Source: Leucocoprinus leucothites
Taxonomy: Eukaryota > Basidiomycota > Agaricomycetes > Agaricales > Agaricaceae
Length of the DNA: 64,000 nucleotides
NCBI GenBank assembly: GCA_013368445.1
Contig: JAACJO010000039.1
Coordinates: 108,877 to 172,876, forward strand
Direction: 5' to 3'
This document shows, piece after piece, positions 51,212-62,895 of this stretch. The notes under the pieces were generated by a model, which worked only from the letters and a program-made list of their open reading frames with translations, had not been told where the DNA came from and made no database searches. The first letter of the stretch is position 1; each line of letters starts with the position of its first letter. Position numbers and translations under genes: made by a program.

Positions 51212-52608
51212 CTAGCCTGTTACTTTGAGGTGGGCCAGGCAGTCTCGGTATAGTTCCTCGACGAGTTGCTAAATTTGAGAATTCGAACAAAGAGAGACGG
51301 CGGTTAAACATAGTTTCGAACACAAGCTGACTTCAAAGGCTGAGCCCACCTTCGCTGGTTTGATATCATGCATTTGACCTACACCTGCACCGGCCCATAC
51401 CATGGTGCGACTGGTGTCATTGCGAGGGTAGGCTTCCTTATATTTTGAGCGCAACGACTCTATATCTTCGCCTCTCTCATAACCATCCAAGCTTGCTGAA
51501 ATTTGTGAGTTAATATCACGTCCGCATAAAGGCAAGATGTCTGTAACAAAATCGTATGCTTACCGTTGCGTAAGGCTCTACCATCTATACCCTTGGGCCA
51601 CTTCAGATACCCAGCTACCTTGTCAAACCCCATGGATTTTACTGAAGCGTCTGAGTTTGCCGCAATGAGTGCCTGTTTCGCAGCTTCAGAGTAGGTGCTT
51701 TCGGGTGTTAGACAGAAACGGGTCCCTAAAACCACTCCAGCGGCGCCAAGAGACAGTATCTCAGCGATTTGTTCTCCGGTCGCTAGACCCCCTGCTCCAA
51801 CAAGGATAGGACCATCGTTTTGTGGGGTTACCGAGAGCACTGATGACACAACATCTTTGAGCCTTGGTGCATCAGCGAAGCCGTGGCCGCCCGCTTCCTT
51901 TCCTACAGCCATGAAACAAACATTAGCCCATTTTGTGAAGAGATAGATCCTGGAATGACCTTGTGCAACAATGACGTCGACGTTCCAGTCACGGAGAGCG
52001 ATCTGGATATCGTCCGGCAGTGCCAGTTGAACAAAAACAAGAGTCTTCCTGTCATTATCAGAATCGTATTTCCGGACGACCTTGATCCACTTGTATAAGT
52101 CGTCACCGAATGCGAACCAGACAGCATGAACGCCGCTGTTTAGGGTGAGTTTGATGGCCTTTTCACCTCCTTTTTCGTCTTCGTCAAGTACCCATCCAAT
52201 AAACCCTGCACCAACGCGTAAGGGGAGGCCTTTTTCGGTGTCTAATTCCACGCGTGCAATTTCGAGCTGTTCTGCAAGCTGATCTAACGTGAAGAGAGCT
52301 GAAAGTAGACTGGTCAAGTAAAGGGTCACCGGGCCGCAGTTCTGACCTCCTTACCAGCTCCAATAAAGCCAAAGCCACCACCGAGAGTCACCTGGGCAGC
52401 AAGGGAGCCTAGGATGAAGAGTGTATGCCAATATGCATCTCGATCTTGCGGAGGAGGGGCGTACCTCCAGCAACAGTAGCCATTGGTGCACATAAGATAG
52501 GGGCTGAAATGCCTATTGAGCGACCACCGATTGAGCATCGACGAGGTAGCTGCCTGAATCGGAATGCGCACCCAGAAGCTTTTGAAGCCTAAAGTCAGTT
52601 GCAGGCAT
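51212..52608 (-). CDS. Nitronate monooxygenase (2-nitropropane dioxygenase family)
   Basis: This is an FMN-dependent TIM-barrel enzyme that oxidises toxic nitronates such as propionate 3-nitronate. The start at 52608 gives MPATDFRLQKLL; an intron then joins APILCAPMATVAGG. TLAAQVTLGGGFGFIGAG is the glycine-rich segment of the family. Next come GVHAVWFAFGDDLYKW, NVDVIVAQG and, across an intron, KEAGGHGFADAPRL with the conserved active-site His. The phosphate-binding part is ILVGAGGLATGEQIAEILSLGAAGVVLGTRF, a hallmark of the FMN site. The tail contains MVWAGAGVGQMHDIKPAK and, after a last intron, QLVEELYRDCLAHLKVTG. All core motifs are intact. Physiological substrate is not known from sequence. 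Confidence 0.9.
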
Positions 52609-54494
52609 AATGGATTTGCAGGAATGAGGCTCAAGGTATGGGAGTGTTGGAGTGTCTGGGATCAGGTCCTCTGCGGAATTGAGTGAAGATTGAACTGTAT
52701 TAATATTGGACCACGGTGGGAGGTTCCAACCCGCTAAATTGGAATTGAGCCGCGAACGGGCCGCTGAGATCTAGAGAAAACAGTGTAGTAGTATTTGTAA
52801 TGAAATTCAAGGTGTAGTCCAGCATCATGTCCTCAGAACACGGTTAGGAGGTTTTATGATGACGAATAGGCTAGGTGTCGAATGTAGAAAGTTATATACT
52901 GGCGTAGTGAAGAACATGGTCCTCGCCGAGTTCATTGCCCTACAATGATGTATACGCATGCATCATATTCTCTCCGGCAATAACGAGCACCCGACGAAAG
53001 GCCTGAGTATATATATATGGATAAGTAGGAGGCTTCCGACGTGTCAAGGCCGTTGGATGTGGACTCGTTACATTTTTGAAAATGCCCAGGATCAGCGGGC
53101 AAAGGACCCCTATTGGCATCGCAAATAAAAGAGCTTCTTGTGCCTGATCATTCTGAGTAGGGTAACATAATACCCAGACAACAACACACAATGTGTGGGG
53201 AAAAGGGAATTGGCGGCAATAAGCAGCCAATTTCCTTGTTTGTGAGGCCGAAGGAGAACGCGGACGGGTCACCCCAAACCGTGTGTCTGTCTTCGGCCCA
53301 CTGTGTGGCTGTCCAAGTCTATGTTATCGTTAGATAGATAGGATTGGTAGCTAAGGGTATGGGCGTGTGGGAAAATAAAAGATTTAGAGGTTTCGACGCC
53401 ATAATGCAGTCGAAACCATAAGAATATGATTGAACAGATAGGAGTGTGCTGGTGCACACAACCTAATCCCTGTGACGCGTCACTCGTGTCACAAGAAATC
53501 ACACTTGCCTTGTTCCTCGCCAAGTCTTCCACCCAAACCAAGAATCAACAAATGTTATGCAATCAGTAACTATCTCACGCCAAACTCAAACCCACGAGAC
53601 ATAGTATTTCTCCGTATAGAAAAGTCGGTAAATGGGGAGTATTTGTAGAATGGAGCCTCGACAACAAGCGATCCCAAGAAAGTTTGCTGAATGGATGGCA
53701 AAGGGATAGTTGTGTAGTACTTCGGATCTTCAGATACCGCTAGGCATTTATTGCTACCATGGCAGCCCACAGATCCAAGTCTGTTCTGTCGAAACGATCT
53801 ACGCCAACGATGTCGCCGGATTCATGTATCATGCCACCCACCAGTGTATTTTAGAATTACACATGCCTCGACCCTTCCAAGCCCTGTGGCCACCTACATA
53901 ATTGGTTGATCATTCATAAACCTTCATCAGTACACAAGCCAATGTTTCAGACATACTCCGTCGTTCATGTATTAGAAATGTAAAGCCCCGAATCCCGATG
54001 TCAATAATGAACTCTGTATTTAGGAGAGCCTGCAGCAAGGTCAATGTTGAAAAACATGTACGAATACCTCACATATACGGATCCGCCAAGCCCGCCCACA
54101 ACATTCGCGCCTCGGCGACGACAAACGTCGTCGTCTGGCCTGATTTTAGCCTTTGGGTGATGAGAAAGTCTTGGATCTCGACTTCATATAGCCACTACTT
54201 ATACGGTGTCTTCCTGGTGAATGAATGGTGGGCTCCGTTTCTAGCCTGTCGTTTCGAGGACACGCTTCTTCACACTATATGTACATGTCCGCGCGCCTTC
54301 TCGCCATGCGCCTTCCCTGACACAGTGCTATACCAGCTACAATTGAATCCCTTTACGTTCACCAGCCACCCTGTCCCGGAGAATGTCCTGACCTCGTACC
54401 AGCTCTCTACATAAACACCTCGCTCGCTGGTAATGCCCCGCAGCTAATCCAACCTTGTCTCTAGCTGGGCGCCCAACTTCTTCATCTACATCCA
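52609..54494. other. Long intergenic region
   Basis: About 1.9 kb between the divergent NMO and 7-TM genes. The longest frame (53998-54414, plus, 138 codons) has no recognised motif or clear splice context, and others are shorter. Nothing called. Confidence 0.4.
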
Positions 54495-55600
54495 ATGGGA
54501 GAGATTCCACCCGCCCGTATGATAATCTCGCTTAAGATGTCAATTGGGACATTAGTTGCGGCCCTCCTAGATGGCGGGCTCTTCACACTTGGGATACATT
54601 GTGTTATCCTACTATTACCCAAAAACGAGCGACTCTCAACACAACAGAGATGCCTTGCAGGGTACATAATTATCCTCATGTTGGCCAATTTTGTCTATAT
54701 AATTGTGGCTTTTGCCTGGAGTCACTTTCCTTTCATAGTGGGGGCCAACATGGCAAATGGGCGAGCCATTTACACAGTTATTACTTATCTCGCGAGCACA
54801 TTACCAGTTGTGAACGGAGGATTAGCCGATGGACTACTGGTGAGCCTCTCTGAATTTGAGACATTCTGATGTTGCTAAAGCCACCATATTCGGACTTAAA
54901 ACAGGCTTGGAGATGTTATCGAGTTCAGAAAGTCCTTGGTTCTGACCAAGGAATTAAATCTGACATTTATTGGATCATCCCCTTGTTCCTCTCGTCAGTT
55001 GCAGTTGGTGAGTTTTCGAGAGAATTCAATTGCTTTCCAGCTAGCCTAATCAGTTGCAAACGACTAGTCACTGGATTTGTTGGAGCCGGGCTTTTTAACA
55101 CCGGCCATTCATTGTCGGGCAAACTTGAGGGCGTCTCTATCATGTCAAATGTTCTGGTCAACTTATATGCAACGGTTTTCATAGTGACTCGTTTGCTTCT
55201 GCACAGACATGCGATAATGGTTCGCTTCGGAGCGGAAGCACCAACACTTGAATATCTTCGACTCATCAGTATTTTGCTGCAAGCTGCCGCATTGAATGTA
55301 CCGATTACGATCGTGACATTAGTAGGGGTGGTCCTTAATGAAGTTCTTGGCGCGATAGTCGTATGTATCGCGGTAACCTGCCAGGTGTGCCATTCCTCAT
55401 ATACCATGAAGAGTTCAGCGTAACTCACCAGAATCTACATGAAGTCGTTTTCTGCTGTCTTGATAATTCATCGGGTAGCTCTCAGAAAAGTCATAGATGA
55501 ACAGAGCAAGCGGCAGAACGAGAGGAGACTGGAAGGTGGGGAACTCACAAGTTTTAGTGCTGCTGCTACCGTGGATCACCGGACGACGAGCATCTCGTGA
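54495..55600 (+). CDS. Seven-transmembrane protein, mushroom-type orphan family
   Basis: About four exons encode an integral membrane protein with seven likely helices. TM1 lies in LKMSIGTLVAALLDGGLFTLG and TM2 in GYIIILMLANFVYIIVAFAW. TM3 covers the ANGRAIYTVI to NGGLADGLL part, TM4 is YWIIPLFLSSVAVG, and TM5 is VLVNLYATVFIVTRLLL. TM6 is in LISILLQAAALNVPITIVTLVG and TM7 in LGAIVVCIAVTCQ. The AWRCYRVQKVLGS loop after TM3 is basic, as on the cytosolic side of similar proteins. The C-terminal tail is hydrophilic and ends DHRTTSIS. The layout resembles the many orphan 7-TM proteins of Agaricomycetes that may be receptor-like; I cannot name a ligand or family. Start codon choice is the first ATG of the exon. 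Confidence 0.72.
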
Positions 55601-56172
55601 GTCGTGACTGGAGTTTAAACGCAGTGTGTGTATATAATTTATTGTAAGCAATTTTTTATGACATTGACAGTTCGGATATGCCCAACGATGAGACTAGGTC
55701 AATCAGCTTTGTACATTTGTCTGGATGCGCAGGCGTACGAAGAGTTAAATTTGAAACACAAAAAACCTTTCAAGGCGCCAGACACATCACATACCACGCG
55801 AATCATATCTTTGTTTACTGTAACAAGGACGATGTTGCTTGCGCCATCTCCTGTATGACGATTAGAAATCGAAGCAAAACAGCACTTTGAACAAAACTTG
55901 AGCCAAGTAAATTTGTAGGGAGCCGCTGTGCAGAAAACTCGGCTATGAGTGTTCAGATACCGATATAGTTTGTCGGGTGATTGAGCTCGGTTTGAGTTGT
56001 CTTGTTTTATTGGCTCGTCCAGAATCTGCGATGAAACCTAACCACACGGGTCGGAAGGGATGGCGGCGTCTATTTCTCCTCGGAGTATAAAATCAAGCAG
56101 ATCTTAAAACAGCCATACGAAACGGGAGTATCACAATTTACTATCAACAAGGATATCATGAATAAGGAACAG
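55601..56172. other. Convergent 3' region, 7-TM gene / acyl-CoA-oxidase-like gene
   Basis: About 570 bp. A 70-codon plus frame (55678-55890) has no recognised features. Nothing called. Confidence 0.4.
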
Positions 56173-58208
56173 TCAGTGCAAGCTCGAGGACTGACTGACT
56201 GACCTCATGGGTGTTTCTCCATATGTGTCCAAACTTGTGACATATTGATCCCACTTAGCGTCCGAGGTGATAGGCGCCACAACATATGGCTCAACTTGTA
56301 GCAAATCTAATAACACATTGATGCGGGGAAGCAACTTCTTCGCCGCCTCAGTTTCCATTCGTACTTGCGTCGCAGTATCAAATCCCTCGTTCAGCGCATA
56401 CCAGGCGGGATCTTTTCTGATATGTGAGGCAACAAATAAATCAAGTATGTCTTCATCGAGGCCTCTCCTAGCAGCATCGTAAGCCATACGGGACCCGATG
56501 GCTTCTATAAGTGGCTGACAGAGGGGTAAAAGAGTGTCAAATGTTTGATCACGATGGCTCGCGGCGTGGGCAAGAGATGCTCGTAGAGAGGATGTCAAGG
56601 AACGTTCGTGCCTTGCCAGGAGACAGTCTGGGAAGAGATAAGGAGGGACTCGAACACGTTTAAGCAAGAGGTCGATGGCAAAACCTGACAGAAGTATTGT
56701 CACGCTCGTAAGGTGGAAGTAGAACGAATCACCTACGGATGGAAATGACAAGGACATCGCCTTCCGCTATTGCCGCTCCGCGTACATCTCCCTGTCCCCA
56801 AATTTAGTTTTTGTCAGAATAGAGTATAGAATACTTACGTGAGTAACATTAATTTGATTCACTTCAGCTAGACCCTGAGCCCCGCAGCGCTCACTAAGTT
56901 CAAGAGTTGTGGCTTGGGCGGCTTTTATCGCTGTTGTTTTCATCACGGCCGCGATGAAATGCTTTGTAGTTGGCTCCTTAGCGCTACGGAAGAGGCCGTG
57001 GCAATAATTCGAAAATTCTCTCAGAACGAGCGTTTGAGCGATCGCTGAAAGAACGGCGGTATACTGTGTACTGAAGGAAATAATCGGTCTTGACACTTTG
57101 GTGGAAACATCAATGACGTGACGCCGTAGGCTATACTTGGCTGCAACGAAGGAAGCGATGCGCATGCCGGAAATGCCAAGGGCACCCATAGAGATGGTGC
57201 CGGTAATGACCCGAGAAATGTTGTCGAAAAACGCCTCTCGAGGTACTTTTGGCTTTTCGGGATGGCTGAGTAAAGCTGAAGCAGGAAGGTGTACATGGTT
57301 GAAGTGTGTAAGGCAGTGCTTCACTGGCCGTGCCGAGCCTCTTGGAGCCAACACCCTAAGAATGATTTGGAATGAAATTGCGGCAATTGGGAAACTGATT
57401 AGTTGAACTGACTTTGAGGTTACTCCGGCATTCATCTGTTTGCCATCGTGAAGCTGAACCAAGAAAACCTTTGGGCCTCTGTCTTCATCGTCGACAAAGA
57501 GTCGCGCGTGGACGACGGCAATACACGGGTGGCCGGACGGGGCGGTGGGAGGCATGAACCTTGGCAGAAAGAATAAATCAACTTCCCTACCGCGAAAGAA
57601 ACTCGATTGTTTACTTTGCAGCACGGTCATTTGGGGTATGTAGGTCAAAGCTACCATCGGGAAGCTGAGTGGCCCGAGTTTCCATGTTGATGACGTCGAG
57701 GCCATGCCCGAGTTCGGTTAGGCAATACTGACCACTATACACATGTGAGAAACTTAACTATCGATGTTGAGATAAAAATCACTCACTTCCATTCGAAAGC
57801 CTGGAGCTTATCTACGATAGGCTGCAGGTCTGGGCGGTCCTTCAGGTATTTTGCTATTGTACCAAGACAGAGGTTGTAATGGATGGTCAGCAATGTCCCA
57901 ACAGAACCGTCCAGAGCAAGAATTGGATCGGAGTTGAAGCGCCAGTATCGGTTGTTCACTTGGAAAACATCTTCTGCGGTCAGCTCTGATGAAAACAGGT
58001 CAATGGACGTGAGGACCGGAATAGTATTTGTGCACTTACTGTAATGTTGAACGATGGATTTTGCCCGTTCAAATGACAGGTTGACACGTTCTTCAAAGGA
58101 CAGAAACTCGGGCAGAGTCTGCCATAGCAGCGTCTTGGCAAGCTCAGCGGTTGTTTCTGCCTTACCAAGGCTTGATAACGACGAAGTCAGAGGTAGTTGG
58201 TTAGCCAT
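56173..58208 (-). CDS. Acyl-CoA oxidase-like flavoprotein
   Basis: This belongs to the acyl-CoA oxidase/dehydrogenase fold, which introduces the alpha-beta double bond into acyl-CoA using FAD (peroxisomal oxidases pass electrons to oxygen). The start at 58208 gives MANQLPLTSSLSSLG; an in-frame ATG also exists at 58310. Motifs are VGTLLTIHYNLCLGTIAKYL, GQYCLTELGHGLDVINMETR (the TELGHG signature) and VFLVQLHDGKQMNAGV. FNHVHLPASALL and DNISRVITGTISMGALGISG are in the order seen in acyl-CoA oxidases. A late exon has LSERCGAQGLAEVNQINVTH. The C-terminal helical part ends near SLDTYGETPM plus a short tail. I see no clear C-terminal SKL-type peroxisome signal. Exact substrate chain length cannot be told. 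Confidence 0.82.
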
Positions 58209-58786
58209 AGAACACCGAGGGTGAAGACCTGAGTCCAGAGGCTCCAATTTATAGCCTTTTTGAACGATGGGACCTGCATCTCGGCTGCCAAATCGGTTGA
58301 AGCCTGTCAAAAGTTATCTGCGAGTCGGCAGCACATCGTGCGGCCAGGGACATGAGAGTAATTATCTCACTATAATCGAGGCGCTGAGATCTAGCTCTCG
58401 ATCATCCGGTTCTGAATCTGACCGACTGTACGGCTAACGGGGATATGTCAAAGGCAATGCCCAAAAGAGCACCTTTGACGTCGGTTCTGAAGATCTGAAG
58501 CCTCGAGGATGTATATATTTGTGGGTCGGTGCTCTTGTCGGAGCCCCTAGTTTAAAAAGTCAGCAGCAAGTACAGTACAATTGAATTTCCCTAAAATTCT
58601 CAGCTGCGTTTTTTCGGAAGGACCGCGTAGCTTAGTTTAAAGAGGGGTGGAGAGTCAGGTACTGATTCACAACGGTCGAAGTATGATATCTCCGAGCCGG
58701 TCGTCAAATATATTGCTTCGTGTGTCGTGAACCGAACAGAGACGATACACAGAATACGTACAAAGACAAACTCCCGGGTCTGAAAA
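58209..58786. other. Region upstream of the acyl-CoA-oxidase-like gene
   Basis: About 580 bp, including the oxidase promoter. An 82-codon minus frame (58600-58848) has no recognised features. Confidence 0.35.
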
Positions 58787-59485
58787 TCAGTCCAAACCCG
58801 GCACGGCGAATTGCAATGATACGTTATTCGGACCGTCGTCTGGGACAAATGATTCTAACACGATACTGATGAGTCGACGATGGGGATTGAAGCGTTGATA
58901 ATTGGCATTCCCAGGCTCTGAAGTGCTCGGTAGTGAATAAATCGTGAATCGGAATATCTGGGCAATTCCAAAGTAGAGTGGGCCAGGAGGGGGTGCTAAC
59001 ACTATCCACGAAGGAAAGGGGCTGAGGTTATTGGTAACTGCCAAGGAAAGGGACCACTTACCTTAAAACAGAAGCCGTGAGCGGGGCCCGCGAGCAACGA
59101 TAGCGCAATTAAGTTGGGTTCAAGAGGAGGGTGATGTTCGCTATTGCTGAATCCGACTGGAGCCGAGCGTTGGGTTTGGGTGAGCCAAGCGGCTGTGATC
59201 TCGCCTTGCTCTATTGGTTCCTATTGTCATGTTGGTCACCGTGGTATTTACTACATGGCTCGAGATGCCTCGCCTTCTTGGCATCGAGTAAAGTGATGGC
59301 AGGATGTTGAGATCGGTGGGAGTTGGCTTGGGTGGAGTGACAAGTTTAGCGTGCGTAGAGCCTACTACAAGAGCGTCAAGACTGGTTGAATAGAAGTACG
59401 ACGCAGATGTAACAGGCGAAGTTGCTCCAGTTTTCTGGTTCCTTGGCCGCGGCGGACCGGTCGAAGCAGGCTTGTACGCGAACAA
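58787..59485 (-). CDS. Hypothetical protein, weakly supported
   Basis: Three minus-strand segments could form a gene. The first, from 59485, is a Pro/Ser/Thr-rich lead (MFAYKPASTGPPRPRNQ). The second is an open segment containing EPIEQGEITAAWLTQTQ and PNLIALSLLAGPAHGFCFK. The third, after a clean 59-nt GT-AG intron (gtaagtgg...ggatag), reads VLAPPPGPLYFGIAQIF and ends at 58787. The second and third join well; the first join needs an intron of only about 34 nt, which is short. I recognise no family. It could be a real lineage-specific gene or chance. Confidence 0.3.
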
Positions 59486-60472
59486 GATCCGAAGTAGAGG
59501 AGCTAGGTTAGGGGGAGATTCAGATTATTCTTTGAAGGAAATAGTCTATTTTGAACTAGCACAGAAGTTGAAGAAGCAGTGTGCACTAGGAAAAGATGCA
59601 AGTTGTTATATCTAAATTGGAAGTTTATTGACGGAGGATTGGTGCAACACTGGATATTTTGTTTGCAAATATCTGATAGAATCAAACGAGTCCATACGGT
59701 GAAAAGATGGAGGGCTGTCAGTCGGGTGTAAAGTTCGACTTACGATCAAGAAGCCCCAAGGCACATGAGAAACAAGTCGGATTCACTGGAGGATAAGATA
59801 AGTAAGTGACCAAAAGGGCTCTTGCAAAACCGATCATCGTCACCTGATCCTTACGATCAACATACATCAATGATCCCACTCAAGAATCACATCAATTTTT
59901 ACTTGAAAGTTGGTATTTACGTCTAGTCACCTTCTCCAGCCCCTCACTCGCCATCGCTGATCCACTCCGAAGGTGTGGGGAACCAGGAAGCGAAACAGTA
60001 ACTCCACTCAAACTTTTGCAAATGACAGAAAGCATTCAAGCAGCGAGACAGCGAAAATAATGCTAAATATTTAGCGACGTCAAATACAAGATATCGTAAA
60101 ATCGAAATCGGTTTTTTGATGTGCAGAGTGTCATAATATGATACTGAGAATTGAATTGAATCCGAGACTTCTTTGCACTGGTGAGGGATGTCCTGCCCAA
60201 GCACCCTGAATCCGGGCAGAGCAATTACCGGTTGGTAAGAAGACGATAACCTGGCCGCCGAAGCGGGTGGAAGGTGGCTTTAATTCACAAAAATATTCAC
60301 GACAAGGTATATGTTTATTCAGTGGCGGCTCGGACTCGGATCGGGTACAGCCAGAGATTCGGTGAAAACATAGATTTGGGTTTGGAAATGACACAACACT
60401 GCCTTTTGAGTTTTTTGCAGTACCGGGTAGTGGTGCCACTGGGTTCAATGCTAGCGGTTCTGATGACTCCCC

Positions 60473-60525
60473 GGACTCGAACTTACAGACTTGTCATTGA
60501 GGCTGTTCAGATGCCAACTAAGCAT
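60473..60525 (-). repeat. tRNA-like Pol III promoter boxes; possible tRNA relic or SINE head
   Basis: Read on the minus strand, ATGCTTAGTTGG fits an A box and, 29 nt later, AAGTTCGAGTCC fits a B box, at the spacing found in a tRNA. The acceptor and T stems do not pair, so it is not a working tRNA. Confidence 0.4.
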
Positions 60526-60688
60526 TAGAGCAGACAACAGTGAGTGAATGAGGTCTATGTATCTGTATGGCCTAGATAAGTCCTGAGTGCTGTCTAAGAA
60601 AATATGCGGACTCTGTCAATCATTTGACGGTGCGGATAAAATGAGTTCGGCTGACTCGGCGCGAAATGTGTGAAAATACACTGGAGAG

Positions 60689-60709
60689 TATATATATATA
60701 TATATATAT
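60689..60709. repeat. (TA)n microsatellite
   Basis: About ten TA units, flanked by GAGAG and TTCTC, which could pair as a hairpin. Confidence 0.85.
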
Positions 60710-60924
60710 TCTCAGTCTAACAGCTGAGCTACTTTCAATTCACTTGGATTGAAATTTGAAGCGTAGAGTACAGACCTAAAAAAAAAGTGAAAATCCGAAG
60801 GCTCACAAGGTGAAATTATAATATCGTATTAACAGAGCAGGGATATGACTATCTTCCCGTCCGGGGCTCATGATTATCGTTGAATTCTGAAGACCCAGAT
60901 GCACAGCTACTCAAACTCATATAA

Positions 60925-60995
60925 TCGGATATGGTGTAGTGGCTAACATTATCGCCTCTCACGCGATAGCCCGGGGTTCGATTCCCCGTATCCGA
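60925..60995 (+). tRNA. tRNA-Glu (anticodon CTC)
   Basis: A 71-nt cloverleaf without intron. The acceptor arms TCGGATA and TATCCGA pair fully; the anticodon stem ATCGC/GCGAT encloses the loop CTCTCAC with anticodon CTC. The T arm CGGGGTTCGATTCCCCG is perfect. A TTTT run follows at 61003-61006. It differs from the TTC gene at 45458 mainly by paired changes in the stems. Confidence 0.95.
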
Positions 60996-61206
60996 AAACT
61001 CCTTTTGTTTTCGCGTGGAAATATTTTTAGAAGCCAGGTGTGGTCGTCATGCAAACGAGGAGGGGTAGCATTATAGCTAAAGAGAGTATTAATTCCAATA
61101 CAAAGAAAGACGTATAGAAACTACATTGATACGAAGGTCGAACGAATTCTAATAAGGAATAAAATGAAGTATGGTACGAAAGAGGATTGAGAGGAGGGTT
61201 ATATGT

Positions 61207-61282
<76 letters not shown>

Positions 61283-61283
61283 C
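61207..61283. repeat. (CAA)n microsatellite
   Basis: About 25 uninterrupted CAA/ACA units, lying some 70 bp beyond the NAA30 stop, so probably in its 3' untranslated region (as TTG on that strand). Open frames through it (poly-Gln, poly-Cys) are by-products of the repeat. Confidence 0.95.
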
Positions 61284-61354
61284 GGGCGAACGTATACTTG
61301 TACACGGTAAAAACACACCAAGATAGAGATCAGCGAGAAAGTAGGAGGGAACAA

Positions 61355-62347
61355 TCAGCGTCCAGAGATATAGTCATCTTCATCATCGGAATAGGGTATC
61401 ACATTGATAGCGCGATAAGGCGGACAACGAAGAGTCGAAGATCTAGGAAGGGACGAAGAGGGATCAGACGAGGTATCCGAGCTGTCGTCCGAGTCGGAAG
61501 GAGGAACGGCAAGAACAAGTCTAAATGCATCTTTGCCGTTGAGGTAGAACCTGTACAGTCGTTTCTCGCGGATGAAACCCAGGGACTCGTAGAGAGAGAG
61601 AGCGGCGAGATTATCGAATTCTGTTTCGAGGACGATCTAGGGGTGGGAAATGGGAGTTGAGCCGAATAACGAAAGGGACGGAAGACAGGAGGAATGGGTA
61701 CCTCTTCAACGCCGTCTTCTTTCATTGCGTCGATGGAATTGCGAACAAGGGCACTAGCTAGAAACACGGGGACGGGGAGGGGGAAAACGAGAGAGAAACC
61801 GCACCAAATGAAATTGATGAGATTACCCCAAGTTTTTGTTTATTTAATCTGTAAGTCGGATGTGTTTCGACTCTACTCTCGAAGAATGGGTAGGGACGAA
61901 CCTATACCACGTTTACGCCAGTTTTTGTCTACGCTGAGCATGGCGATGTAGCCTCGGTTAGATCTGTTCCGGTGCATACTCTGTTTGCAGACGATGACGC
62001 CTATCGGATCAGAGTTGTCTGGATCGCTTGGATATGCCTTTATTTTGGGAACTCAGGGATTTTGGTGAGGTGAGTGGGAATGAGGCGTACAAGGAAGGAT
62101 AAATGTGGCCTGTGTGAAGGAAAAGATGGAATGAGTGAATGAGGATCGAGTGGCACACGACTGATAATGGCGCTTGTTTGGCGCCCAAGAGCGGCGTTAA
62201 AGGAGACACTGACCATTGATGTAGAAAGTAACGGAATGTATAAATGACGTAGGGTTCGCTGAGTTCGCTCTGGACGAGGGCCATGATACGGGGAAGGTCG
62301 GATTCACCGGTGTATTGGCGGTAAAATATCTGCGAGTTTGAAGACAT
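61355..62347 (-). CDS. NAA30: N-alpha-acetyltransferase 30, NatC catalytic subunit (MAK3)
   Basis: This is the catalytic subunit of NatC, which acetylates protein N-termini starting with Met followed by a hydrophobic residue, on the ribosome. The start at 62347 gives [12 protein letters not shown], then [28 protein letters not shown], the conserved substrate-entry part of the family. The GNAT core follows: [38 protein letters not shown] (acetyl-CoA loop), [17 protein letters not shown], and [21 protein letters not shown] with the final beta-strand [12 protein letters not shown]. The C-terminus has an added Ser/Asp-rich acidic tail ([16 protein letters not shown]) ending EDDYISGR, absent from the short yeast form. 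Four small introns. It is downstream of no operon-like partner; its 3' side is next to the (CAA)n tract. Confidence 0.93.
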
Positions 62348-62788
62348 GGGTTCGGTTGTGATGGTAGGAGGGTGAGTGAATAAGAGACACCGGGTGATGG
62401 AAGCCTTGAAGTGGTACTTGTAATGTGTCACGCAACGACGTCACAGGTGATTTAATTGGGTTTCCGGGGAAAGGACGCGCTCATTTAATTTCGCGTCGAC
62501 GAGATTCAGGTGTCCTACTGGTCTGTGCGTATCGGGATACATACTGATCATTGGATAGGAGATACCCGCTGCGGGACATTGAACAGTCATATTGATACAA
62601 GTGATTAACTGACGCGAAACACGGCTCTAATAAGCGTTTCAGCTGTTCTAACACGCATGATACACGTACACCACCCACGCCATCTCTGTCCACACAGCCC
62701 GGAATCAGAGGACCGGAGAATCAGAGATTGCCACGTCCGAGTTAAATGTGCACAGAGTTGGCGAGAGACAGGTGACTCAAAATGAGAG

Positions 62789-62821
62789 CACGTGACCGGG
62801 CCACGTACAAGTGACACGTCA
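62789..62821. promoter_or_regulatory. Cluster of ACGT cores upstream of BiP, UPRE-like
   Basis: Three ACGT cores lie within 33 bp: CACGTG (62789-62794), CCACGTAC and TGACACGTCA (62812-62821). The last contains TGACGTG on the minus strand, the core bound by Hac1/XBP1-type bZIP factors. It is about 75 bp upstream of the BiP start. Binding is inferred. Confidence 0.5.
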
Positions 62822-62895
62822 TGGAATATGAGGAAATAAATAAGAGTCGGCGCGGATGGAAAAAACTTCAAGTCCCTTTGACCTCAACAACCACG

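Larger units (their letters stand above)
59486..60924. other. Intergenic region with tRNA-like boxes and a TA repeat
   Basis: About 1.4 kb. It holds a minus-strand A-box/B-box pair (60473-60525) and a (TA)n tract (60689-60709). No protein gene is recognised; the minus frame at 60131-60448 has no known motif. Confidence 0.4.

Noticed and set aside
53998..54414. 138-codon plus-strand open frame
   Set aside because: No motif, no splice support and unusual composition; likely chance.
61027..61660. Poly-Gln (plus) and poly-Cys (minus) open frames
   Set aside because: Both come from translating the (CAA)n microsatellite; the plus frame also runs antisense to NAA30.
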